From assembly GCA_022843145.1 (NCBI GenBank), contig JALHOF010000004.1, positions 124,001 through 188,000 on the forward strand: a DNA stretch of 64,000 bases. Reading direction: 5' to 3'. Below the pieces are notes generated by a model. The model was not told where the DNA came from. It ran no database searches and saw only the letters and a list, made by a program, of their open reading frames with translations. Both the position numbers and the translations under genes were made by a program. Of this stretch, positions 57,059-64,000 are shown piece after piece. The stretch is from Hyphomicrobium sp. Its GTDB lineage: Bacteria > Pseudomonadota > Alphaproteobacteria > Rhizobiales > Hyphomicrobiaceae. Within the stretch, counting starts at the first letter, position 1. Each line of letters begins with the position of its first letter.

Positions 57059-57089
57059 GGCGCTTCGGATGCCCACAAGCATCCGCGCC
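57059..57089. terminator. Hairpin after pcm, member of a dispersed family
   Basis: GGATGC (57067-57072) pairs with GCATCC (57079-57084) around the loop CCACAA; outside it GGCGC (57059-57063) pairs with GCGCC (57085-57089), with a TTC bulge. It starts two bases after the pcm stop. The loop and layout equal those of the trkH hairpin, with different but still paired stem bases. A degenerate copy follows at about 57092. Confidence 0.6.
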
Positions 57090-57117
57090 GGGGCGCTTCA
57101 GGTGTCTACCCGCGTCG

Positions 57118-57204
57118 GCGCTTGCGCCGGAGCGGGCAAAGAGGGAGCGCTTGCGCCGGAGCGGGCAAAGAGGGAGCGCCTGCGCCGGAGCGGGCAAAGA
57201 AGGA
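57118..57204. repeat. Three tandem 29-bp repeats
   Basis: Units at 57118-57146, 57147-57175 and 57176-57204 are 29 bp each. The first two are identical; the third differs at two positions. Each contains GCGC-TT(or CT)-GCGC and the A-rich GGGCAAAGAGG. They lie between the convergent pcm and RTX genes and encode no recognised protein. Confidence 0.88.
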
Positions 57205-57277
57205 CATAGCAGATGCCCTTCGCTTGCTTGCCTCCGGGAATGCGTCGGGCACCCGGTGTGCCAACCAATGACAAGTC

Positions 57278-59947
57278 TCAGATGACGATCTGATTGCCGG
57301 CGATGAGGTCGTCGAGATCGAAGCCGTGCTGCTGGTGGAACGACAGCACTTCGACGAAGCCGGCGGTGCCGAGATCGAGCGCGACGACCACGCCCGCGGC
57401 GGTGTCGGTGGTGCGCACGAGGTCGGCGATCGACGCGCCGCCGCCACCGTTGAAGATGGCGGAGAAGTCGAGGCGGTCGCCAGCGCCGAAGTCGACGATG
57501 CGGTCGAAGCCGGCTCGCGTGTTGTCGCCGTTGAGTACGTCGCCCAGGGTGTAGACGAACGTGTCGTTACCGACCGAATAGCCGTTGCTCAACTGGCCGC
57601 CGACTAGCCAGTCGTCGCCCTTGCCGCCGGAGATGAGGTCGTTGCCACCATCGCCGTAGATCTTGTCGTTGCCGTCCTCTCCGTAGAGCACGTCATTCGC
57701 GCCGCCGCCGAAGATCCCGTCGTCGCCGGTGCCGGCGTAGACCGTGTCGAAGCCCGCGCCGCCGTTGAGGTTGTCCTTGCCGTCGCCGCCGTAGAGGACG
57801 TCGTTGCCGTCCTCGCCGAAGATCGAGTCGTTGCCGAGGCCGCCCGTCAGATGGTCGTTGCCCTTGCCGGCGCGGATCGTATCGTTGCCATCGCCGCCGT
57901 CGATGACGTTGTCGGCGGTGTTGCCTGTGATGATGTTGTTCAGCGCGTTGCCGGTGCCGTTGATGGCATTGGTGCCGGTGAGCGTCAGGTTGTCGACGTC
58001 GGCATGCAGTGCATGCGTGATCGACGACTGAACGAGGTCGATGCCGCCGCCGGTCGTCTCGACGATCATGTCGCTGTTGCTGTCGACGACGTAGGTGTCG
58101 TTGCCGGCGCCGCCAGTCATGACGTCCGTGCCCGCGCCGCCATCGAGGATGTCGTCGCCGTCGCCGCCATTGAGGCTGTCATTGCCGTCGCCGCCGGAGA
58201 GCATGTTGGCGGCGGCGTTGCCGAGGATGACGTTGTCGAGGGCGTTGCCCGTGCCGTTGATCGCCGCGATGCCGGTGAGCGTCAGGTTCTCGACATTGGC
58301 ACCGAGGGTATGGGTGACGGTCGAGAACACGGCATCGGTGCCGGCGTTGGCCTGCTCGGTGACGGTGTCGCCCGCGTTGTCGACGTAATAGGTGTCGTCG
58401 CCCTGGCCGCCAGACATGCTGTCGACGCCTGTGCCGCCGTCGAGCTCGTCGTTGCCCGCGCTGCCGTAGAGCGTGTCGTTGCCGTCGCCGCCGCGAATGA
58501 CGTTGTCGTTGTCGTTGCCGGTGATGACGTTGTCGAGCGCGTTGCCGGTGCCGTCGATCGCGTCCGTACCGGTCAAGGTGAGGTTCTCGACGTTGTCGCC
58601 AAGCGTGGTCGTGACGGACGACTGGATGAGATCGGTGCCCGCGGCAGCCGCTTCCACGACGGTGTCGCCAGCGTTGTCGACGACGTAGGTGTCGTTGCCT
58701 GCACCGCCAGCCATTGCGTCGGAGCCGGTGCCGCCGTCGATGGTATCGTGACCTGCGCCACCGGTGATCGTGTCGTTGCCGCCGCCGCCGCTGAGGACGT
58801 TGTCGGCGCCGTTGCCGATGATGACGTTGTCGAGGCCGTTGCCGGTGCCGTTGATCGTGGCGGTGCCGGTCAGCGTCAGGTTCTCGACGTTCGAGGCCAG
58901 CGTGTGCGTGACCGACGACTGAACCAGGTCGGTGCCCTGGCTCGCGGCTTCGACCACAACATCGCCGGCGTTGTCGACGACGTAAGTGTCATCGCCGGTA
59001 CCGCCGGACATGACATCGGCACCCGCGCCGCCGTTGAGCGTGTCGTTGCCCGCGCCGCCGCTGAGCGTGTTGTTGGCGCCGTTACCGTTGATGACGTTGT
59101 CGAGGCCGTTGCCGGTGCCGTTGATCGCGGCGTTGCCGGTCAGCGTCAGGTTGTCGAGGTTGGCGCCGAGCGTATGCGTGATCGACGACTGCACGAGGTC
59201 GATGCCTTCGCCGGCTGCTTCGATCGTGCTGTCGCCGGAGTTGTCCACGACGTAGGTATCGTTGCCCGCGCCGCCGGTCATGGCGTCGGCGCCCGTGCCG
59301 CCGTCGAGCGTATCGTTGCCGGTCGCGCCGAGAAGCTGATCGTTGCCTTCGCCGCCGGAGAGGGCGTCGTTGCCCGAGCCGCCCCACACGTAGTCGTTGC
59401 CGTTGCCGCCCGAGATGACGTCATTGCCGGCGTTCGACATGATGATGTCGTCGCCCGATCCGCCGATGATGGTGATGTTGCCGTAGTTGATGTTCGACGA
59501 CGTCAGGTCGATGATCTGGCCACCGGAACCGCCGACGATGGTCTGGATGTTGAAGAGGCGGACGTTGTCGACGCCGGGGCTGAACGGATCGTCGAGGAAG
59601 AGGGCGTTGTGACCGTCGCCCATTTCGAGCGTGTTGTTGCTGCCCGAGCCGACGAAGACGTCGTAGCTGCGTCCATATCCGAGAAGCGAGAACGAGGTTC
59701 CGGGGCCCGATCCGCCCGGATCGCCCGAGTTCACGGCCGAACTGCCGATCAGCCAAAGCGCATCGGCGTTGTATTCGAAGGTGGTGTTGCCGGAGTTGCT
59801 GCCAAAGAGCACGTCCTCGCCAGCGCCGCCATTCAGGCGATCGGTGCCGCCATTTCCGTAGATCGCTTCGTTGCGAATTCCGCCATTGATATCGTCATTG
59901 CCGGACGTGCCGTTGATCGTACGGTAGCCCTTGAGGTCGTAGGCCAT
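57278..59947 (-). CDS. RTX calcium-binding repeat protein, probably secreted
   Basis: The 889-residue acidic protein consists almost wholly of hemolysin-type nonapeptides (GGxGxDxLx), which bind Ca2+ in a parallel beta-roll after secretion. There is no N-terminal signal peptide, as expected for type I secretion. Five long modules of about 110 residues each begin with a NDTYVVDN-type block and continue with [14 protein letters not shown] and [10 protein letters not shown] blocks. The last ~100 residues ([34 protein letters not shown]) resemble the C-terminal secretion region of serralysin-like and RTX proteins. No catalytic domain is seen, so an adhesin, S-layer or matrix role is likely. No ABC/MFP secretion genes are nearby. 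Confidence 0.93.
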   Translation of the reverse strand: MAYDLKGYRTINGTSGNDDINGGIRNEAIYGNGGTDRLNGGAGEDVLFGSNSGNTTFEYNADALWLIGSSAVNSGDPGGSGPGTSFSLLGYGRSYDVFVGSGSNNTLEMGDGHNALFLDDPFSPGVDNVRLFNIQTIVGGSGGQIIDLTSSNINYGNITIIGGSGDDIIMSNAGNDVISGGNGNDYVWGGSGNDALSGGEGNDQLLGATGNDTLDGGTGADAMTGGAGNDTYVVDNSGDSTIEAAGEGIDLVQSSITHTLGANLDNLTLTGNAAINGTGNGLDNVINGNGANNTLSGGAGNDTLNGGAGADVMSGGTGDDTYVVDNAGDVVVEAASQGTDLVQSSVTHTLASNVENLTLTGTATINGTGNGLDNVIIGNGADNVLSGGGGNDTITGGAGHDTIDGGTGSDAMAGGAGNDTYVVDNAGDTVVEAAAAGTDLIQSSVTTTLGDNVENLTLTGTDAIDGTGNALDNVITGNDNDNVIRGGDGNDTLYGSAGNDELDGGTGVDSMSGGQGDDTYYVDNAGDTVTEQANAGTDAVFSTVTHTLGANVENLTLTGIAAINGTGNALDNVILGNAAANMLSGGDGNDSLNGGDGDDILDGGAGTDVMTGGAGNDTYVVDSNSDMIVETTGGGIDLVQSSITHALHADVDNLTLTGTNAINGTGNALNNIITGNTADNVIDGGDGNDTIRAGKGNDHLTGGLGNDSIFGEDGNDVLYGGDGKDNLNGGAGFDTVYAGTGDDGIFGGGANDVLYGEDGNDKIYGDGGNDLISGGKGDDWLVGGQLSNGYSVGNDTFVYTLGDVLNGDNTRAGFDRIVDFGAGDRLDFSAIFNGGGGASIADLVRTTDTAAGVVVALDLGTAGFVEVLSFHQQHGFDLDDLIAGNQIVI

Positions 59948-60219
59948 AAAATATCATCCCTGGCTGTCGCAAAGACCGAGCGCGCAAAGCGCGTCGAGTG
60001 CGGACTTCAAATTTCCAGGGTCGAAAGTACCGGCAGACCATCAACATCTCGTTCCCGCGCTACTGAAAATTTTAGCTAAGCAGTGAAGTCGGAATTTTTG
60101 CGGGTCGAGGCAGGGCGTTACAGCGTTGATTGTTTCGAAATCGCACACGGATTGACGGCGCACTCAGGTTTGCTGCCCCGCGCGCCGTTCAAATGTCGCG
60201 ATGCTCGCCGGATTACGGA

Positions 60220-60726
60220 TCAGGCCTGGACCGCTTGGACCGGCATCGTCAGCGGTTCACGCGGCTTCTCGGCGGACTGTTGACCGGACAACTTGCGGGC
60301 GCGGCCGTCGAACGAGGCGCCGGGCTCGATGGACAGCGTCTGGCTTGAAATGTCGCCTTCGACGTCCGCGGTGGCGCGCAGCAGGACGCTCGTTGCCTCG
60401 ATCGAGCCTTGCACCTTCCCGTAGACATCGACTGCCTCGGCGGTGATTGCGCCGGTTATCGTGGCTTCGTCGCCGACGATCAGTTTTCTGCCGTGGAGGT
60501 CGGCCTGGATGTCGCCGTTGACTCGCAAGAGACCCTTGCAGCGGATCGTGATCGACTGCCCCTCGATCGAGAGATCGCTGCCGATGACGGATTCGACCAG
60601 CGGCGGCTCGACGCTCGTGACCGGCACGGACGCCGCGTCAGCGTGGGTTGCACCGAACGTGGATACGCGCGGCGTGGCGGCCGGAAGCTCGAACGGCTTC
60701 GGATCCGACTTGCGATTGAACACCAT
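60220..60726 (-). CDS. Bactofilin (polymer-forming cytoskeletal protein)
   Basis: The 168-residue protein has the bactofilin core at residues ~45-140: VIGSDLSIEGQSITIRCKGLLRVNGDIQADLHGRKLIVGDEATITGAITAE and further right-handed beta-helix turns. Flanking ends are disordered and Pro-rich. Bactofilins polymerise without nucleotide at membranes and organise wall synthesis, stalks or appendages. The ATG at 60726 has a GGGGAG six bases upstream, better placed than the ATG at 60732. No M23 peptidase gene, a frequent partner, is adjacent. It lies upstream of the RTX gene on the same strand. Confidence 0.92.
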   Translation of the reverse strand: MVFNRKSDPKPFELPAATPRVSTFGATHADAASVPVTSVEPPLVESVIGSDLSIEGQSITIRCKGLLRVNGDIQADLHGRKLIVGDEATITGAITAEAVDVYGKVQGSIEATSVLLRATADVEGDISSQTLSIEPGASFDGRARKLSGQQSAEKPREPLTMPVQAVQA

Positions 60727-60884
60727 ACTCATCTCCCCAGGGAACAAACTCCGGATCTATGGGAGACGGACGAAATGGTGAAAATGTGTTGTGCCGGGAA
60801 AGAGAAATTCAGTTCGGTTAACGCCGCAATGTGCGCGCGCAAAGACGATCCGACGTCAGAGATGGCTTGCTCGTTCGCCCGCCC

Positions 60885-61442
60885 TCAATCGTCAGACGTG
60901 CGTTCGAGTCGGATGTCGAGTTCGCGCTCGACGTAATTCCATTCACGAGTTCTGCGGAGCCGCGAGACAAGTTCTTCGAATACGCCGGAATGCTCGGGTG
61001 CAAACTCGAACCAAGTCAAAAAGTCGAACGGCTCGCCAAGATCTCGGCAATGATACAATTGCCGGGCGACGGCTGGGAGATAGTCCAAGCCGATTGCGGT
61101 GTGATGGGATTGTGCCTCGAAAATTGCACGTCGCTCGTCCTGGGCCAGATCCCACCACGCGTCGGACTTCTTGATCGGAATGAGCGCGGCACGGCGAGCG
61201 TGCGGCCGGCCCAAGGCTTCTTGCCTTGCGCGCAGCTCAGTTACCTCGTGGCGCTCGGCATAGCGGACGTTGCTGGCGATACCATGAAGCGACCAGACGG
61301 ACGGGGCATGTGTCGGGGGGGCCGTGACCGGCACGATGTCGATTGCGGTAACGCTGGACAGGGGCTGACCGCAGACCGCGGACATGGCAATGACGCGCCA
61401 AGTGCCCGTTTGGCCGCCGATGAATGCAACTCGATTGTGCAT
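60885..61442 (-). CDS. Chlorite dismutase-family heme protein (short, lineage II-like)
   Basis: The 185-residue product matches the short dimeric chlorite dismutase subfamily. It has LIPIKKSDAWWDLAQDERRAIF, AIGLDYLPAVARQLYHCRDLGEPFDFLTWFEFAPE, and ends VERELDIRLER. His131 in LYHCRDLG is the likely proximal heme ligand by family position. Family members detoxify chlorite, decarboxylate coproheme or have unknown peroxidase-like roles; sequence reading cannot separate these here. The ATG at 61442 has GAGGG eight bases upstream; the longer frame to 61712 is rejected. It follows uvrD on the same strand after 103 bp. Confidence 0.87.
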   Translation of the reverse strand: MHNRVAFIGGQTGTWRVIAMSAVCGQPLSSVTAIDIVPVTAPPTHAPSVWSLHGIASNVRYAERHEVTELRARQEALGRPHARRAALIPIKKSDAWWDLAQDERRAIFEAQSHHTAIGLDYLPAVARQLYHCRDLGEPFDFLTWFEFAPEHSGVFEELVSRLRRTREWNYVERELDIRLERTSDD

Positions 61443-61545
61443 TTGGGTGCCCTCGTCCGCGTTCTGTGAGACCGGCGGAGAGGCGATGCAAGGCGCGGGC
61501 CGGTGTATCGATCGCCGGTGCGATTGGGTCCAACCGGAATTCGGT

Positions 61546-63987
61546 CTAGGCCTTGCGGACGAAGCTCGCGACGACGCGCTTGGCGCCGGCATGGTCGAAG
61601 TCGATCGACAGCTTGTTGCCGTCGACCTGGGTGATCGACCCGAGCCCGAACTTCTGGTGGCGCACCCGGTCGCCGCGCACGAAGTCGCAACTTTCCGTCG
61701 AAGACGCCACAAGTTCGCCTTCGATGGTCAGCGGTGCCGAGGGACGGCGGTTCTGGTCGCGCGTCCAGGGTTTGTCAGCGTGCTGGCCGGATTGTTGACT
61801 TGTATTCTGCTGCGCGCGCTTCCAGCCCGGGGTGTCGTAGGTCGAGGTGAAAGAACGCGGCGCGTCGTCGAAACGGCTCGAACCATAGGCGTTGCCGCCG
61901 CCGAACCCCTGGCCGTAGGTCGCGCCGAAATTCTGGTATGCGCCGCCGAACGGGCTCTTCGATTCGATGATGTCGAGATGATCGGCGGGAAGTTCATCGA
62001 CGAACCGCGACGGCACCGCGGATTGATAAAGTCCGCGCAGGCGACGGTTCTGGGCGAACGAGACCTTGGCGAACTTGCGCGCGCGGGTTATGCCGACATA
62101 GGCGAGGCGGCGCTCTTCCTCGAGGCCGTCGAGCCCCTGTTCGTCGAGCGCGCGCTGGTGCGGGAACAATCCCTCCTCCCAGCCGGGCAGGAACACGAGG
62201 TCGAACTCGAGGCCCTTGGCGGCATGAAGCGTCATGATCGAGACGCGCGCGCCGTCGTTCCCCTGCTCGGTGTCCATGACCAGCGACACGTGCTCGAGGA
62301 AGGCGGGGAGGCTCTCGAAGTCGTGCATGAAGCGCACGAGTTCCTTGAGGTTCTCGAGTCGCGACTGCGCCTGCGGGCTCTTGTCGGCCTGCCACATTGC
62401 GGTGTAGCCGCTTTCGTCGAGGATCAGCTCGGCAAGCTCGGTGTGCTTTAACTCGCCCATCCGCGACCGCCAGCGTTCGAACGAGCCGATGAGGTCGGAC
62501 AGCGAGCGGCGCGCCTTGGCGGCGAGTTCCTCGGTCTCAACCATCTCGCGTGCGGCCTGGTACATCGGGATGCCGCGCGCACGGCCGAGGTCGTGTACGC
62601 GCCTGACGGTCGTGTCGCCCAGGCCGCGTTTCGGGACGTTGACGATGCGCTCGAATTTCAGATCGTTCGATGGATTGGCAGTGATTTCGAGATAGGCGAT
62701 CGCGTCCTTGATTTCCTGGCGCTCGTAGAAGCGCGGGCCGCCGATGACGCGGTAAGGCAGGCCAAGCGTCATGAAGCGGTCTTCGATGACGCGCATCTGC
62801 GCCGAGGCGCGGACCAGGATGGCGATCTGATCGAGGTCGCGACCGGCCTTGCGCGCCGCCTCGATGTCGGAGCCGATATTGCGCGCTTCCTCCTCGTCGT
62901 CCCAGACGCCGGTCAGCGTGACCTTGTCGCCGAGCGCGCCATCGGTGAACAGGGTCTTCCCGAGGCGGCCTTTGTTGCGCGCGATGAGGCCGGCGGCGGT
63001 GCCGAGAATATGGCCAGTGGAGCGGTAGTTGCGCTCGAGGCGGATGACGGTGGCGCCGGGGAAATCCTGGTCGAAGCGCAGGATGTTGTCGACCTCGGCG
63101 CCTCGCCAGCCGTAAATCGACTGGTCGTCGTCGCCGACGCAGCAGACGTTCGGCGATCCCTGGGCCAGCAACCGCAGCCACAGGTATTGGGCGACGTTGG
63201 TGTCCTGATACTCGTCGACGAGGATGTAGCGGAAGCGGCGGTGATAATCGGCGAGCACGTCGGGGTGCTCGCGGAAGAGCCGCAGGCATTCGAGTAGCAG
63301 ATCGCCGAAGTCGCAGGCGTTGAGTTCCTTGAGCCGCGCCTGATAGGCCATGTAGAGCTTGACGCCCTTGCCTCCGGCGAACGACGCGCCCTCGCCCGGA
63401 GCCACCTTGTCGGGTGTGAGGCCGCGGTTCTTCCAGCCGTCGATCAGCGCCGCGAGCTGACGTGCGGGCCAGCGGTCCTTGTCGATCCCCTCGGCCTCGA
63501 TCACCTGCTTCATCAGACGCAGCTGGTCGTCCATATCGAGGATGGTGAAACCGGACTTGAGCCCGACGAGTTCGTGGTGGCGGCGGAGGATCTTGACGCC
63601 GATGGCGTGAAAGGTGCCGAGCCACGGCATGCCTTCGACAGCGCCGCCGACAAGGTGGCCGATGCGCTCTTTCATCTCCCGCGCGGCCTTGTTGGTGAAG
63701 GTGACGGCCAGCACCTGGCTCGGGAAGGCGCGCTTGGAGGCGAGGATGTGGGCGATGCGGGTCGTGAGAACGCGCGTCTTGCCAGTGCCCGCTCCGGCCA
63801 GGACGAGAACGGGGCCATCGAGCGCTTCGACGCCGGCGCGCTGTTCGGGATTGAGGCCGGAGAGATAGTCGGGCGCAGCGGCGAGCGCCGTCGAACGCGG
63901 ACCGAGTGCGCGCGCCGAATTCGAGATGTGTGATGGGGCATTGTCTTCGCCGGGAGGGGCGGCGTTAGCCGGGGAGGCGCGCGGCAC
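61546..63987 (-). CDS. uvrD: ATP-dependent DNA helicase UvrD/PcrA
   Basis: This SF1A 3'-5' helicase acts in nucleotide excision and mismatch repair. The 813 residues include motif I (AGAGTGKTRVLTTRIA), Ia (VTFTNKAAREMKER), II (ILVDEYQDTNVAQ), III (VGDDDQSIYGWRGA), IV (LERNYRS), V (MTLHAAKGLEFDLVFLPGWEEGLFPH) and VI (EERRLAYVGITRARK). The C-terminus has a Gly/Tyr-rich linker and a tudor-like end (GDRVRHQKFGLGSITQVDG). The GTG at 63987 is the most upstream start in the window, but the frame is open to the edge, so the true start may lie outside or at a later codon. Confidence 0.95.
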   Translation of the reverse strand: MPRASPANAAPPGEDNAPSHISNSARALGPRSTALAAAPDYLSGLNPEQRAGVEALDGPVLVLAGAGTGKTRVLTTRIAHILASKRAFPSQVLAVTFTNKAAREMKERIGHLVGGAVEGMPWLGTFHAIGVKILRRHHELVGLKSGFTILDMDDQLRLMKQVIEAEGIDKDRWPARQLAALIDGWKNRGLTPDKVAPGEGASFAGGKGVKLYMAYQARLKELNACDFGDLLLECLRLFREHPDVLADYHRRFRYILVDEYQDTNVAQYLWLRLLAQGSPNVCCVGDDDQSIYGWRGAEVDNILRFDQDFPGATVIRLERNYRSTGHILGTAAGLIARNKGRLGKTLFTDGALGDKVTLTGVWDDEEEARNIGSDIEAARKAGRDLDQIAILVRASAQMRVIEDRFMTLGLPYRVIGGPRFYERQEIKDAIAYLEITANPSNDLKFERIVNVPKRGLGDTTVRRVHDLGRARGIPMYQAAREMVETEELAAKARRSLSDLIGSFERWRSRMGELKHTELAELILDESGYTAMWQADKSPQAQSRLENLKELVRFMHDFESLPAFLEHVSLVMDTEQGNDGARVSIMTLHAAKGLEFDLVFLPGWEEGLFPHQRALDEQGLDGLEEERRLAYVGITRARKFAKVSFAQNRRLRGLYQSAVPSRFVDELPADHLDIIESKSPFGGAYQNFGATYGQGFGGGNAYGSSRFDDAPRSFTSTYDTPGWKRAQQNTSQQSGQHADKPWTRDQNRRPSAPLTIEGELVASSTESCDFVRGDRVRHQKFGLGSITQVDGNKLSIDFDHAGAKRVVASFVRKA

Positions 63988-64000
63988 GGGCGGGGTCCGT

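Noticed and set aside
57851-60079. 742-residue plus-strand frame opposite the RTX gene
   Set aside because: The Val/Ala/Asp pattern is simply the reverse complement of RTX repeats; the minus-strand product has canonical GGxGxD repeats.

Overview
The window is high-GC chromosomal DNA with a gene set and gene order typical of an alphaproteobacterium of the order Hyphomicrobiales. The strongest evidence is the complete division and cell-wall (dcw) cluster in the order mraZ-rsmH-ftsL-ftsI-murE-murF-mraY-murD-ftsW-murG-murC-murB-ddl-ftsQ-ftsA-ftsZ, followed by lpxC, bamD and ligA. Other supporting features are the nitrate operon ending in a NirA-type reductase, a bactofilin, a PA2169-type four-helix protein and alphaproteobacterial-style intergenic palindromes. 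I cannot name the genus from sequence reading alone. No rRNA, tRNA, CRISPR array, transposase or prophage gene was found.

Layout. 1-5.5 kb (minus strand): nitrate/nitrite assimilation, with the nrtA, nrtB and nrtD transporter genes, nirA, and the start of a flavoprotein reductase cut by the window edge. A sigma54-like element and an NtrC-like dyad lie upstream of nrtA. 5.5-13.2 kb: single genes, namely an alginate-lyase-like periplasmic protein, TrkH, an FAD monooxygenase, a zinc-finger protein, an alpha/beta hydrolase, an extensin-like lipoprotein and an orphan TRAP-type binding protein. 13.3-17 kb: a tiny predicted lipoprotein, a small conserved protein, and a CoA-transferase gene flanked on both sides by mosaic arrays of the same intergenic repeat. 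16.9-21.4 kb: a TerB/J-domain protein overlapping an AmiD-type amidase, the RNase P RNA gene, and three small stress or surface genes. 21.7-43 kb: the dcw cluster and lpxC. 43.3-47.5 kb: bamD, ligA, cspA and a Cys-cluster protein. 47.6-64 kb: two unknown envelope proteins, aminopeptidase P, a DUF1127-like small protein, PrmA, a DUF3754 protein, a membrane-anchored J-domain protein, Pcm, an 889-residue RTX protein, a bactofilin, a chlorite-dismutase-family protein and UvrD.

How the genes work together. Nitrate imported by NrtABD would be reduced in the cytoplasm, with NirA taking nitrite to ammonium. The dcw genes run in one direction with many start/stop overlaps, so they are probably translated in a coupled way: MurC/D/E/F, Ddl and MurB make the UDP-muramyl pentapeptide, MraY and MurG build lipid II, and FtsW/FtsI with FtsQ/L/A/Z use it at the septum. 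LpxC and BamD extend the run to outer-membrane biogenesis.

I found no clear undescribed multi-gene system. The unusual material is mostly small or intergenic: mosaic repeat arrays with conserved cores and variable palindromic spacers, a dispersed hairpin with apparently compensated stems, a tandem nonapeptide insertion in FtsA, a missing recN between bamD and ligA, and a 49-residue candidate lipoprotein.
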